Notes: generated by a model from the letters alone, not told the origin. A DNA stretch of 55,774 nt from Bigelowiella natans CCMP2755 (GCA_000320545.1 ADNK01002494.1:1-55774), one strand, 5' to 3'; counted from the stretch's first letter, positions 23,029-35,880 are shown. Numbers and translations are program-made.

Positions 23029-24153
23029 ATGCATTACACTGGGCCTTCGTTCAATCTGAAGACGATCTTGAAGACCGCCAAGGTCTCGGATCACACGCAA
23101 AAGCATCTCACGGTAATATCTCGAGCAGCTCACACCAACCCAAAATTTGAAGACTAAATCTGTACCAACTATGAATATGATCTATAGAAAGTGTACTCAC
23201 TGCTCATGGCGACTGTGGTAGCGGCCTTCATTGGGGCGTGGATTTGCATGAATATGGTGACATTATCGCCCAATTTCTGCACAATCGGGTCGGTGGCAGG
23301 CCTCATCATCATCATGGCAATGGGTTGTACGCAAAAGCGGAACACAAGACTTCGCGTGTCACTGATGATTCTCTTCGGTTTTACGGAGGGTATATGTCTA
23401 TCGCCACTGCTCAAGGTATTATTGACATCTCTACACTTTGTCGCTGTTGCCTCTATCACCTCACCTATAAAGATTCTCAACAACTTACTCAAAATGGCAG
23501 ATGGCGAATGTCGTAGATGAAAGAATTATTGCAACAGGTAGTAGCTGGCACACTCCTACTTTGCCCTGAGGATTATACCAATTTATGCATTTGCACTCAT
23601 TAATTGATGTTCCTCAATTCAGCATTCTTGGGCACAGCAACCATCTTCCTCTGCTTCTCGATGGCGGCGCTCACATCGAAGCGACGATCATTCCTCTACC
23701 TAGGAGGCATCCTAGGCTCTACTCTCATGCTGTTATTTTTCAGCAGCCTCCTCAACATCTTCTTTAACTCGACGTTCCTCTTCAGCATTGAGCTGTATGT
23801 GGGCCTTGCAATGTTTATGGGTTACGTGCTCTTTGACACCCAGGTGTGTAGAGAGAAGGAGGAAGGCGGGCGGGGGGATAATAAGGAATATAGTTGACAT
23901 TTATTGGTAATACTGTACAGTCGATGTGTGATGATTATGATGGTATTTGGTGCAATTTTTGCGTGTGTGTGTGTGTGTGTGTGTGTGTTTGCAACTACCG
24001 CAGGTCATTATTGAAGCCGCGGAAAAAGGAAACGACGATTTCTCCTGGGATGCAATGAAGCTATTCATCGATCTCGTCGGAATATTCGTTCGAATACTCA
24101 TCATCCTGGTAGAAATATATGAAGTGGTAGAACATGCAAAAGAAGCACGATAA
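23029..24153 (+). CDS. Bax inhibitor-1 family (TMBIM6-like) membrane protein
   Basis: Exons are 23029-23112, 23188-23415, 23501-23537, 23623-23843 and 24004-24153 (TAA), in phase, 239 residues, the normal family length. The start MHYTGPSFNLKTILKTAK leads into HTQKHLTKVYSLLMATVVAA, matching the family N-terminus. Family marks include FLGTATIFLCFSMAAL, LGGILGSTLMLLFFSSLLN, ELYVGLAMFMGYVLFDTQ and VIIEAAEKGNDDF. There are six to seven hydrophobic segments. Bax inhibitor-1 proteins are ER membrane channels/regulators that modulate calcium leak and stress-induced cell death. The 37-nt third exon (MANVVDERIIAT) replaces the VAIDVDPSILIT segment of plant homologues and confirms the splice. A (GT)n tract sits just before the last acceptor. 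Confidence 0.94.
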
Positions 24154-24419
24154 AATACTTTTTGTAATTATAACAGTTTTCACTGCTAAATATTTGCTTC
24201 AAAATTTACGAAATCGCACAGATAAAGCTGAACTCGAAGAAAGGCAAAAGCTCCTCAAGTCCTCTCGATGCCATTGTATAAAATACGCATAAATCGTCAG
24301 TTTCTAAATTATATTCGATGCTTGCAGGCAACAAAAATGGAAAACATCACAGCTAATCATGGTTATAAAAGATGATCTACGTAATTCATAAGCGTTCTTC
24401 CAAAGTCCAATGAAGGATA

Positions 24420-24951
24420 ATATGTTGTACAGTCTAGCAGTTCAAGTTATTACATAAAAGCTAAAAATATCTAGATATGTGCACATTGTGGTATGTGTTT
24501 CATGTGTTTATCAACATTGTCGTTTGAAATCTAAGCTCGCCGCTCTAGCGCCGCAGGCAACTCTAGAACTGGGCAATGTCACATGAAACATGTAGAACAT
24601 ACCTGCAGCATGCTAGCATGCTCCATGATGTACCTGGCTAGCTGGCATAGCATGTCAGCATCTCCACCATGCATGAAATTCTGTCGTGAGTCATCATTGC
24701 ATCTCACTAGCTAGCTAGCTCATCTAGACATGACGCCATATGACTAGATGTGTGAAAAATAACGCGCGTACTAAGCGTAGCTGTGAGGCTGTGTACATTC
24801 CTAGATTCATTGCTGTAGCAACAGTGTCTGCATGCAGGTTGTGAGACGTCATCTGAGCTGCCATTTTCTCTATAGGCCATGACTGACAGAATTGGAAATC
24901 ATTGCTTTTAACCTTACGAGTTGCGCATGTGTCGCTAACCAATAATGCACC
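24420..24951. other. palindrome-rich island between convergent genes
   Basis: It contains CATGCTAGCATGC near 24609, CTAGCTAGCTAGCTCATCTAG near 24708 and many CATG/TGCA/CTAG sites. It lies between the 3' ends of the Bax inhibitor gene (+) and the membrane-protein gene (-). The 24154-24420 stretch is AT-rich 3' flank with nothing recognisable. Confidence 0.72.
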
Positions 24952-27900
24952 TCATATATCGATGACATTAATTTTGCCATCCGCATGTTCCACAGTCTTT
25001 TGTTCCGTGGCCTTTTGTTTCGAATTGCTGTCAGAATCAACCGCCATCATCGAGTTGTAGGATGGCGATGTGCTGCCTGGAGGAGTATTTCCAAGCAAAG
25101 CATGATGGCTGCTGCTCTTTCTTTGCTTTCGCAGGGTTCTTTTCTGTTTGATAAGATAGGATCACAGAGCAACCATAAAACAATGGACGATAATAATGGG
25201 TTTTTACATCACCCTTGGCGGAGTTAAGTGAACTTTCGACGTTTTAAGGTGAACGCTGGATGCTTTTCCTAATGCCAACTCGATAACGTTGCTTTCCATA
25301 GAGGTATCTTAAATGATGTAGGCAAAAACATCCTTTATTGACGTTTCTACCGGTTCTTGCATTAGAACTACCTCCAATTCCACTTAAAGTAGACTTACTT
25401 CCTATTCCACTTAAAGAGGACTTACTCCCTGTTCCACTTGAAGTAGATTTTTTTCTCCTGTGCTTGCTGTGATGGTGATGATGGTGATGGGTAGGCACGG
25501 CATTCGGCACGAATTCTCCGATCTAAGCAATAGTTCTTAAGTTTGAAAATGGATGCTGCATATCAATGATTTGTACATCTCACCATAAAAACGAGCTTAC
25601 GACAAAAACTGCGATCCCTGAAAAACTTTTCCAAAGGTTCTAATCTGTAGGTAAAAATATGTATTGGAATGCCAAAGGAATAATACACCAACACTTCAAA
25701 ACTATATTTTCGTGACTTGAAGTCAGATGACGACTCTCTGGCTATGTGATCCGAGGATTGTCCAGCAGTTTGCTGTTTTGTGTCGGATCGTCGCGACGAC
25801 TTGAGTGATGGACTGAATTAGTTTATCTATGAGTACTAAACTTATGCAGGAGATGAAATATTGTACAGGAGAAATGTAAGAAGCGCAAGTCGTCTTGGAT
25901 CCCTTTGAGGTTATGGGAGTACAGTATCAGGGTCCGAAAATGTTGTTCATATGTTCGAGTCAAAACCTTATGGGTTTAGGAGGGTGTGAAATCGAAATAG
26001 ACATCATTCCACCGCGCATAGTCTATAATTAGAGAATGAATTAGAGGGAAAATAGATCATCCAATGGATATAAATATTAATTTACTCCTGCGACTGAGGA
26101 ATGTGAGACTGGCTGTATTGCACTTTTGGATTTTGAAGATTGACGCGACATCAGCGCTGAAAAGTATGGATGGTGCAGTTTCAACTGGTCAATCTATACT
26201 TTTGTGTATCGTCCGAACCTCTTTTATCGATTAATCTTAAGAAGAATGTGCTCAATCTTCCCAATACCATCAGACTATAAAGCTGTGTGTATGTAAACGC
26301 AACAGACATTTATTTGAGATCACTTGAACAACTTTCTTTCTTACAATGACATAGTGCGTCAACAACAGCTCCAGGATAATCCGTGTGACATTCGGTTCGA
26401 TATCAACCTAAAAAAATTCTGTCAGTTTACACATAATTAAATGAAGGAGGTAAAGACACCCGGATAGTTGATCCTTCCCTTTCATATTGATTCTTATCTG
26501 GTATGAACCCCAAAAAGAGAACTGCTGAAACCGTGATGCTGGAATTGAAAACAAGTTAGGCGTTTTCAGAATCATCACGGAATGAAGCACCCAATAACGT
26601 CGATAGCGCACCACCTAAAAAATATTATCTTCAGTGTACATAAGGATAACATAAGCACAATGTACTTTACCAGCACAGAAACCTTGAACTTCCATAAAAA
26701 CCTAGTTAAGTATAAATTGATAACTTCTGCAAGCTTGCTATAATTAAGTATTACCCAGCAATGCATTGTCGAAATCCTTGCCCCGCTGCCACAAACGCAT
26801 TCTCTCTATCAGAAAAATCGATAAATATCGATGCGGCATGATAATCGTATTTGTTTCTAAACGTATTACTCCAAAACGTGAAAAGTAGCCTTGCCAATGT
26901 CAAGCAGCTGGCAACTCCAAACACGCTTAATCATAGAAGAAAAATTAACACCAAAATTTGATTCAAATTGACATTTACAAACCTAAGTAGAGGAGGGCGA
27001 TTGATCCAAATAATAGCTGTATCTCGATCAAATTTGGCTGGTTGTTGCAATACTGCTAACTGTATCATTGATGTCTTTTTTTACTTTTATTAGGTAGAAC
27101 ACGTGATAGATAGCAAAATTACATACCGCTGATGAGAATAAAAGTGTTAATAACGCCATATCAGTTGTAGTCAATGCATAGATCCCAGGATGAAGGCGAG
27201 CCAATGTTCTTTAATAGTTCATTATTATCAAAATTCAAATGGTTACTTCGAAATAATCTTACCGGACAATCAGTCCGAAGAACTCTCTGAGCTTAGGAAT
27301 TCGTTTGCAATCAATAATCGCAGTGAAAAAAAGGATAAGGTAAAACAATCCCGATAAAGACCTACAACAATGACGGTTCAAGGAGTATTATTTCGTTGCC
27401 CTCGGACAGTTCAATGTTCAATGTTCAATCACACATCACACTCCTCAAACCCCGCCTTTTTGCTGCATAATGGAGGAAATAATAAAGGGGATACGATACG
27501 AACAATCGTCCTGATTCTATGCACTGAGGTACGGTTTTTGTTCAATGTTAGCAACCAGATTGTCATCCATATGATACGAATTACAGCAACTGATCGAGCT
27601 GCCAAAGGTTGAAGATAATAGCATGCCTGATATGCGCATACTGTCACCTTCAAAATTCTAACACACGTGCTTTTCATACATATACCTGCGGAGACTCAGA
27701 GGCTCTGATAAACGTATAGCCTTTCGTACCAGTTATCATGTTGCCACCACCTGGGCATACTCTGCGTGGAAAATTTTCAAATTATTGAGAAGGTCAAAAT
27801 ATGTTAAACAAAATTTACTGGCATGAAGTATTGTTGTGGTTCGAATAAGGTTGGTATTCTCCCAGACTGCACGGCAAACACTGATCGCCATTCTAATCAA

Positions 27901-28097
27901 ATGGAAATTTCACTGGTACCGAAAGCAGAGCTTTGTCGGAATTTCATAGGCATTACCAACTTATGTCCAGCCCCACACATGATTTGTGCATTCGTTGTGA
28001 TAACCCCCACCGAAAAGAGAGCGGGGCGTATTAGAAAGAGGAGCATTAAAACTGACAAGCCCATTCTGGGGGAGAGGCTTAAGCCCTGACCGGCCAT
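24952..28097 (-). CDS. polytopic membrane protein with signal peptide, unrecognised
   Basis: The ATG at 28097 starts MAGQGLSLSPRMGLSVLMLL then FLIRPALFSVGVITTNA, a good signal peptide. Further coding pieces in order: VCPGGGNMITGTKGYTFIRA (about 27750), a Cys-containing segment (about 27650-27530), then membrane helices SLSGLFYLILFFTAII (27352-27262), TTTDMALLTLLFSSA (about 27206-27128), LAVLQQPAKFDRDTAIIW, VFGVASCLTLARLLFTFW (about 26925), ITVSAVLFLGFIPD (about 26540), IEPNVTRIILELLLTHYVI (about 26400) and LYSLMVLGRLSTFFLRLI (about 26280). The cytosolic-type tail has a Ser-rich part, KYSFEVLVYYSFGIPIHIFT, a seven-His run, 18-bp-periodic Ser/Gly repeats (KSSLSGIGSKSTLSGIGG) and an exon 25143-24952 ending KINVIDI-TGA. 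Roughly 14 or more small exons. Several joins in the middle are unresolved. At least seven helices would suit a receptor or transporter, but no family was recognised. Confidence 0.62.
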
Positions 28098-28731
28098 TTT
28101 TGGATAAAGGAAGTCTATTGAAAATCCATGCGAATTTCAACTAGCGTCATCATGCTAAGCTTGGAGTCAGAGATATTCCACAGCAGTTAACATTTTCCAA
28201 GTTCTCGGAAAGAAAAACGTGTCTTCCAGCAACTCGAAAAACGTGTTTTAGAGTCCAGATCTAGCTCGAGCTCGAAACGTGTATTAGCTCGAATTTCCAA
28301 GGTGCGACAATGATAAAATCACACCGTACCGAATATCTTCCGCACTTTACCGTATGAACTGCTGAAGTTATTGATGATGATGTTGAAGTGTCAACATTTT
28401 TGTTGAGGCACAATAAAATTTTGACGCGCTTAAGAAAATTCCGAGGATTTTACCTCCTTCGTCACGACCTTCAACAATGTGCTCGAATGCCACGCTCTGA
28501 ACCTCATTAGAGATGAAATGCATGCCATTTCTTTACGTTCTTTGAAATTGCGAGAGGATTCAAGAGGAAGGGCTGGAGTACTTGGGATCCCGGTATTCTA
28601 TGTTCCTGTATCTAAACGAAGGAGAATTCTGCTAAAATTCTTTCTTTAATTTCTTCAACTTTGTTCTGCCCGCCAAACCTCCCCATAACCCAACTCTCAC
28701 TATCATCTCACTTCGTCTCCAAGCGCACGTG
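28098..28731. promoter_or_regulatory. bidirectional 5'-5' intergenic region (634 bp)
   Basis: This is the head-to-head gap between the membrane-protein gene (-) and the small EF-hand gene (+). It contains short direct repeats such as CTCGAAAAACGTGTTTTAGAG and AGCTCGAAACGTGT (about 28237-28290). No specific element is assignable. The call is positional only. Confidence 0.35.
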
Positions 28732-29366
28732 ATGGCCACACAAATTCTTTCGGATGAGGAAATCAAGTTGCCGCTGGCCAGAAAGAACACCGACTATCTT
28801 GATAAGGAAAAGGATGTGCACAAGCTCGAGACAATGGAAGACCTTTGGCCTCTCATATTTGAATCGTTCGATGCTAACGGAGTATGACAGCATCATATTC
28901 TAATTCGTCTGTACTAATCACTTAACTTCTGATATACTGTAGGACGGCAAGTTGTCACGATCTGAATTACAAAATGCGATGAAAGATGCTGGAAATGTAG
29001 GAAAGGTTAGATCGGTTTTAATCAGGCATGACTTAAATTCTCATGAGTAAAAATGTACAATGATAACAGGTATTGGCCGCCGCTGATTTAAACGCGGATA
29101 ACGAAGTATCTCTAGATGAATGGTTCGAGATGTATGACATGTAAGTCGAATAAGATTCCCCCTCCCCTCCCCCTCAGAAAGCACTGTAGCAGTATAAAAA
29201 GGATTATGTTAGTAGTTAAAGTAAGCTACCTACACATTGTGAAGTCGCCCTTCTCCTACTCGTTGATTTTGTCTTTACGTTGTTGTGCAGCATGATCGAA
29301 AAGTATGGTGAACCGGACGCAGCTTCCATTAAGCACGTGAAACAAATTTTAGATAAATTTCGTTGA
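28732..29366 (+). CDS. small EF-hand calcium-binding protein, 119 residues
   Basis: Exons are 28732-28881, 28943-29005, 29070-29140 and 29291-29366 (TGA), in phase. The start is MATQILSDEEIKLPLARKN. EF-hand 1 crosses the first splice: FDANG/DGKLSRSEL gives a complete D-x-N-x-D-G-x-L...E loop. EF-hand 2 is DLNADNEVSLDEWFEMY, with loop residues D, N, D and E in place. The C-terminal helix is IKHVKQILDKF. It is about the size of a two-hand parvalbumin- or centrin-lobe protein. The target is unknown. No myristoylation signal or transmembrane segment is present. A calcium sensor or buffer role is inferred from the loops. Confidence 0.82.
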
Positions 29367-29479
29367 GCGAACTTAGTTCCCATTGAAGTCACGAAGCCAC
29401 TCCATTTGCATTGAATTTACAAACTCTCTGAAGCAGTCGTTAACACTCTGAAGCAGTTCGTTTTATCATACCAATATTT

Positions 29480-29995
29480 CCATATGTTCACCAATCAACT
29501 TTGACTAGTCTAGTAGTTGATGGCATTTACATTGTTTCTAGCATTGGCATGTGTTGTACTAGCTAGCTAGCTCTAGAGGTATCAGTCGAATATGCTAGTG
29601 TGTCTAGACATGTGCTAGCCATGTGGTTTCCCGAAGCCTAGAAGCGCTGCACGCGTGCTGTTTACATTGAAATGCCATGCAAGTCTCAAGTTGCTGATAG
29701 CGCTGTATTGGTAGTCGCCGTTCTCTACTTCTGGTGTTGAGATCATGATGCAAGCTAGCAAGCACGTGTTTCCCGTTTCGGTTCATGTTCTAGATGTTCA
29801 AACGTGCTTCTGAAATTGTAAATGAGCCATCTCTAGATCTGCACACATCTAGAAATGCGCCATCATGTGATTCTTAGTATTGCAACACGGTGAAGCTGTA
29901 GCCACACTAGCACAACAAGCAGCTAGACAGGCTAGCAAGTCATCAATGCTTTCAGATCTAGAGATACCAACAGTGAGCAAACACTAATCATTGTG
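29480..29995. other. palindrome-rich island between convergent genes
   Basis: It contains CTAGCTAGCTAGCTCTAGAG near 29559, CTAGACATGTGCTAGCCATG near 29602 and many CTAG, GATC and CATG sites. It lies between the 3' ends of the small EF-hand gene (+) and the formin gene (-). Confidence 0.72.
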
Positions 29996-30047
29996 GTGTC
30001 AATTTTGCCTTCTACTTCCCTTCTTCTTTCCTAAGACGGACCTAAAA

Positions 30048-33000
30048 TCAATCTGTCTGGGCGCTCCTGAGAAGACACGTGTTATGAAAAAATGTGCACA
30101 GGAGCGCTAGAGCGGGTGAACGCTGACCATTATCATTGCCTCGTTGATCCTTGATTCCTTTGGAATTTTTTTGTGACTTTTTCTTTGATTTAAGCACTGG
30201 TCCCATCCTAATTGCATCGATCACTGCATCCAAACCTTTTCCTTTCTGGTTCACAATACCGCGAGAAGTAAGTGCATAATATTTGAAATCACATATGAAA
30301 GATTAAATACCTGTCCAGCTACACCAATTTTCTTCCCAATCGCCTTCTTTGAAATCGTAAATCGCTGTGTAGTCCGCTCTTTATGCTATAATATGCAGAA
30401 TTTATCAACATGAAATTTTCTTTGTTAAATACATCTGTATCTCTCATTTTGTGTTACTTCAACTGGTAGACTCTTTACAAAATCCGATACGAAGTCCCGA
30501 AACGTTGCGAAAAATTCTGTAGAGGACATGCCTTTTGTGGCTTTTCCCTATTATTTTACGATCTATCAAGGAAACTTCACAGAGTCACAGAGTTTTATCA
30601 TATTCCAGCATAACCTTTTCACCATCCCCGAACCACTTCACAGTCCGATTATAAGTAGCAACTGCCTTATCCATTTCCTCCCTCGCATTATTTGGCTGAC
30701 ATAAATATTTTGAGCTGGGGAAAATTTTCATTTAACTTGATATTATTTACAAACCAATTCTGACGTGGTCGCAAAGAAGTCTTTTGCTACGTTTTCAAAT
30801 TTATCGTCAGGATCAATCCCTGCCTTGGCAACTTCTTTAGATTTATTTTGCATGCTGGAGTATCTCTGGGTCAATTTCTGTGCATTTGCGGTCATCTCAT
30901 CTATGGGGGGCAGTTCTGATGACTTATTAATCAGCAGTGGATATCTTTTTTTAATGTCCACAATGGTTGAGTCCTTCTTTTTCATCTCTGCTGCAACATA
31001 CTCGAGGAGCGAGATCTTGGCACCCTTCATGTTTCTTACTTTTCCAAGAAAAGAAATTTCGAATCCATCTGCACGTCCACGTTTTGTTCCTCCGTTTAGA
31101 TAATTTCCTATTACATAGAAGGTCCGCTTACAAAGATAATTTTACTTTAATTTTGTAGAATTTCTCTTTTCTTACCTACTGCTACAATTGTAGCGATAAT
31201 TTCACGGAGAGCTGTTCCGTTTACCAGCTCGTCACACACACGACAAAAGGTTTTCAGCTGATTGAGAAGCAGGGTACATTGATCTCGATACTGCAACGTG
31301 AATAACCATATATCAAGCCGGGGCTTAAGCATCTTTATCTCAGACCTAAAGTGCACACAATTCTCCATTTACAACTCAAGGAGGAAAAACAAAGTTCAAA
31401 ATTGGGAAATAATCGATACTTCAGCATATTCAAAGGGAAAAGGATTAATTGTTACGCACAGCATGATCAATAAACGCTCCGGTCCATCCCAGTCTATAAT
31501 TGCATCGTCTTCGCTTTCATCAATCTTAGCTGTTATACTGGCCATTGACTCCTGATCTGGAAGAATTCTCATAATTTTTTGGAGCTTATCCTCATCGAAT
31601 GACGAATCCATTGAAATTATACATCGCTTTGTGCCCTCTATGCCGGGAAGCTGAGCAAGCATGATACCCACTCGTTGTGAGATCTTTTGGTCAAGGACCT
31701 TTACCTTCTGTTTTCGCTTACTCTTTGTTTCCCCGTGCTTTCTTTCTCTAGTAACTTGCGGGCCTTTGGTATTTCGTTTCTTCGATTTATTAGCAAAGAG
31801 CATTTCCATAAGCTTCTCGTCGATCTCGATGTTAGCACCGTCTATATTCCGCCATATCGTCTCTGTGGCATCATGTTTCTCATCTGGTAGCACAATCCTA
31901 TTCCAGAAGATATTCTTCATTTTCACTTTTGGTTTGATAACAGGTTTTGTAACTATTGGCTTTGGTCCAGTTAACGTAGGCATCAGCTTCATACCTAGTA
32001 CAATTGGTCCGGATAGTTTCAATAATGTTGGAACAAGAAGAATTCGCTATCATTGTGGACTAACCTGGTGGTGCAGGCACACCGGAGGGGAGGCTTGGAG
32101 GAGGTGGGATCCCAGCTCCGGGAGGAGGGGGTATACCAGTTCCGGGAGGAGGGGGTATACCAGCTTCTTGTATGGAAGGAATGCCATCACCTCCTAATAT
32201 TATACCTCCTGGAGGTGGTGGCACTGACCCTGGAGTAAGAGATGGGGCAACGGTATTAGTTGCATCAGACTTTAATTGGCTCTGAGGTTCCCCTCCAGCT
32301 GTATTTCCTTCTCCCTCTTCCTTCTTTGCTTCCTCTGCTGCAGCTTTACTCGCCGCTTCAGATAGCGACAGGCCCGACCTTTTCACAATTTCGACGACAA
32401 TAGGGTCTTCGACCACATTTTTTATATTTGTTGACATCTCTGGAAACGGTTCTGTCGGAAACTCTGCTTCCTTGGGTAATGTATCTTTTACTTTTAGTCC
32501 TCCTTTACTTTCTACATTATTTTCAATGTTGCTCAATTGCGCAGGATGCTCTTGAAGCTGTGTTAGCAAGGATAGTAGATTTCTCTGAGTATGAAGCAAC
32601 TTCCTTATCCTTGAATCAGGTTCTTTCTCAATTTCCTTGAGCATAGCATTGAGTTTTTGTGACTTTTGATCCCTCTGTTTTTGGAATTCTGTCTTTGCTT
32701 GTTCCAGTTGCTGGAAATTTAATTAAATGGTGGTATTCAGAGATCTCATGAGATGATTTGAAAAAAATGAGTCACGACTGGAAAGTTACCTGTGTCAAGT
32801 CAGCAATATCTCCCTGCAAGGTGGTTGTTTTTTTTCGATGGTGATGTAGTTTGCTTTCATTCTCCTGCTGGTTCTGTTTCATCAAATCGATTTTCTTCCG
32901 TGAAACCTCGTTGAGATCTTTCTCGTATTTTGCGATATCCAGCTTCATAAACCCCATTTTATTGTGAACGCTAGTTGTCTTAATTTTGACTTGCGTCACC

Positions 33001-34714
33001 TCCTCCTTGAGGTCGCTCTCCTCCTCAACCATGGCTTTGTATTCTTTGATTATTTCTGACTTTTCTTGTTCTAGCTCTTCAAGTGTATTTTTGGACTTTG
33101 TATATTCATCTACACTCATCTCGACAACTTGCTTTACATATTCATTTTTTTCAATGAGATCATTTGTGATCAAATCCTCTCTCACAAAGTCTTGTATCGC
33201 TGATTTCCATGCTTTCATTTGTTCGTACATAATCTTCACAGAAGCTTCTTGCCTCATATAGTCTTCTCTAGCCTTCAAACTTTCTTCGTGTTGCATCTCT
33301 AGGGTCTCTAAGACTCTCTTCATCGCCATAACCTGTTCTTCCTGTTCACATAATATTTTTTGCATACATATGAATCTGTAGACTTTTAATTTTGGTTTTT
33401 AGTCAATTTCAAACAAGGGAACGAAACAGGAAATGAGAGTACCGTACAAGGTAATACACGTCCAGACAGAGCACGAAACTTGTCGAGGTTCAGTAGAAAA
33501 AGTTCGGTGGTGGTTTCGCATTTTTCAATCGCACTCTCTAACCCTGCTGCGGACGCTAGAGGTAGAAATTTGTTTCGCTGTTCAGTACTAGCTGTCTGTA
33601 ACATTACATTGAAGAAAACAAGTGCGTTCTCGTTTAATTCAATTCCTTTATTCTTTGATAAGAAATCGCATATTCTTTGGTAAGGGACGCGCCCAATTTC
33701 ATTGTCGACAGCAACGATAACATTGTGAATAAAAGTGTGCCCTTCGTTTGCAATCGAAGCCATTAGAAAGAGAAACTGCAATACTGTACTATTAAGTGTG
33801 ATCGATTCGGAGTAGACTAGGCGATAAAGGCGTTTCATGGCACCCTCCTTTTCTTGGAGGTAATTGAGAGGGGACTCATATTCACATGCCGTGTATAAGC
33901 AACCAACCCCTAGCTTTGTCATATTGTCCTTCTTACTACGTTCAAGCAACGTCATCAGCAGGTCCATGCCGCCCCCATCTACGAATTCTTCAACAAATAG
34001 TTCCCCCTTCAGCCAACCCTCGAAATTGAGAAGCCATCGGAGGTCGGACATTCTACCTGCTCCTTTTGAATCATCGTTTCCGAGCCAAATCTCAATTTCT
34101 TTTAGGGTTTCAAGGCTTGATTTTGCGTCTTTTACTTGATCAGCGAGGAAAAGAACAGCACCATCTAAAGTTTTATCAGTCTCTAAGTCGCTTGGAATAA
34201 CGTAACTAAGGCATCCCCTATTGTCCTGTCGCTCCAGCACAAAGTTCTCAGAATTTTCTGTGATGCCCATCTTGCTAGTAATCTCTCTGATAACATGTAA
34301 AAAGAAAGTTCTTTCATTCGAATATGTGTGATTTCATTACAAATCCTTGCATACCTAATATGTTCAGGATAGGACATCGAAGAATCGATGCAGTATTTGA
34401 TCTCTTTCCTTTTCAACTTGTCTGTACGGTTTGCAGAATATGTAACATAGCACTCGACATGATAACTTATCTCTGTAGTGACCCTAGAGCTGCTTTGAGT
34501 AAATAGGAAAGAAACGCCACGCAAATGGGGAGACGTTTTCAATTCACCTTAGCAAAATAGCAAAATCATATAAATGTGAAACGGAATTTAGTTCAGAGGT
34601 ATCAAAAGGAGTACCGTTGTTCATATCTCTTTCGTTAGCTAGTTGACTTTTCTCGACTTTAACATCTAAGACGTCGCTTGACTGACGAGAAAGTTGAGAG
34701 TCTGAATCCATCAT
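30048..34714 (-). CDS. diaphanous-related formin (GBD/FH3-CC-FH1-FH2-DAD)
   Basis: Twelve exons in coding order: 34714-34548, 34483-34355, 34286-33443, 33341-32790, 32710-32065, 31994-31460, 31345-31176, 31107-30755, 30695-30623, 30531-30458, 30385-30311, 30245-30048 (TGA). All phases agree, giving 1271 residues. GBD/FH3 armadillo repeats cover residues about 120-380 (DLRWLLNFEGWLKGELF, YRLVYSESITLNSTVLQFLF). A coiled coil covers about 385-610. FH1 with four PPPP tracts ends near 779. FH2 runs about 805-1185 (MKNIFWNRIVLPDE, the hallmark GNYLNGGTKRGRADGF). A DAD-like helix follows (LDAVIDAIRMGP plus KSKKK). Formins nucleate and elongate actin filaments; the GBD-DAD pair gives Rho-relieved autoinhibition. 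An in-frame upstream ATG at 34873 could extend the N-terminus by 53 residues. Confidence 0.95.
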
Positions 34715-34874
34715 AGTACTCCAGTAGAGGATTGGAGAATGTTTATGGACGATTGCATAGAAGACTTTCGCCATATTTGCTGTGTGACAGGAGATGCTGG
34801 AGATGATGAATCGCCATTGTCTTCGGCGTTTGGAGAGGTCACCATGGGTGAGCTGGATATGGAAACAATCCACT

Positions 34875-35545
34875 TTCCCAACTGGATGGGGGGGGGAAAA
34901 CCCAAATGAAATTTATGTTATAATCAATTCCAATTAAGTGTAACGACATGCACATGTTTGGAAGATTCAGGGAAAAAGGCACGTCATTCTCTTCCTCGTT
35001 TCTCCGCTCTTCGAATCTTGGTTTTGCACCTAATCATGCCAATTTTTCGGCGAATGCAGTTCCATTTCTGAGATGCAAACATAAAATTGGAAATGAAATT
35101 GAGGGCATTTTCTTCAAAATGTGTCCAGTGCTCCGGGTAGAAGCCTCGGCAGCACTAATTCTTCGCTTCGCTCGCCGTGGCAAAAGTTGGCGCTCGCTAA
35201 AGACCAGTGAACAAATTCTTTGTTCCTGCAGGATGTCAGTAGCGCCATTCGCGCCGTGCGCACCACCAACTCGCCACATCATCCGTTGCTTGCGAGCACC
35301 TCCCCTTTTTTGGTGCAGGTGTGCAAGTTTTGTGCCTTGCACCCACCACCAGACTGGCTCTGGAGCGCCAGCCATCTGGCCACGTTTGTTCGCTCACGAC
35401 ATCATCAACGTGCTCATCTGCTGCCTCATCAACCAACTTCAAAGTGTGACGGTGCATGAACATCAAACGTTGAACATTGAACTTCGCATGAGTCTCGTTC
35501 AAGTGGCCCCATTGTGTCTCGCTAGCTCGTGCGTGAGCTGGTGAG
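34875..35545. other. region upstream of the formin, interrupted by the retrotransposon
   Basis: No gene is supported here. The end of this stretch (CTCGCTAGCTCGTGCGTGAGC near 35518) has the CTAG-type composition of the islands. Together with 41262-42210 it formed one continuous non-coding region before the retrotransposon inserted. A 198-residue plus-strand frame (34948-35544) is open but has no family and simply runs up to the LTR. Confidence 0.45.
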
Positions 35546-35871
35546 TGTTGCGCGTAAGGTGTTCACAGGCCGAGGCGCTACGTGCACAAGTAGGCAGGGG
35601 GGGGGAAAGGCACGTTTGCTTCCTTTTGAAGAGTTGTGTTTATTTTTATTAAAGATTATATTTTTATTAAATCGTGCACTGCGTAATCATTCGCGAAGCT
35701 TTCGCGAATGCCGCCGCACGTGGGGCAGCACACTTCCGGTGTGCTGCCATGAGTCCCGCCGGAACCCACGTGCCTATGCTGTATTAATATCTACGTTATC
35801 TATATTCTATATCCGCGACAACCCCTTTGTTGTCGCACGTGACTTGTGCCCGCGTAGTGGTACGCGCTACA
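35546..35871 (-). repeat. 3' LTR (326 bp)
   Basis: On the plus strand it starts TGTTGCGCGTAAGGTG and ends GGTACGCGCTACA. Inside are TTCGCGAAGCTTTCGCGAA, a perfect palindrome, GCAGCACACTTCCGGTGTGCTGC, an inverted repeat able to form a hairpin, and ACAACCCCTTTGTTGT. The sequence is identical, as far as I can compare, to 40936-41261. Confidence 0.95.
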
Positions 35872-35880
35872 CCTCCCCCA
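35872..35880 (-). other. polypurine tract
   Basis: The coding strand reads TGGGGGAGG directly against the 3' LTR, the expected position of the plus-strand primer in LTR retroelements. Confidence 0.75.

Noticed and set aside
34948-35544. 198-residue plus-strand frame upstream of the LTR
   Set aside because: Runs into the LTR, has no family and overlaps island-type composition. Probably chance.
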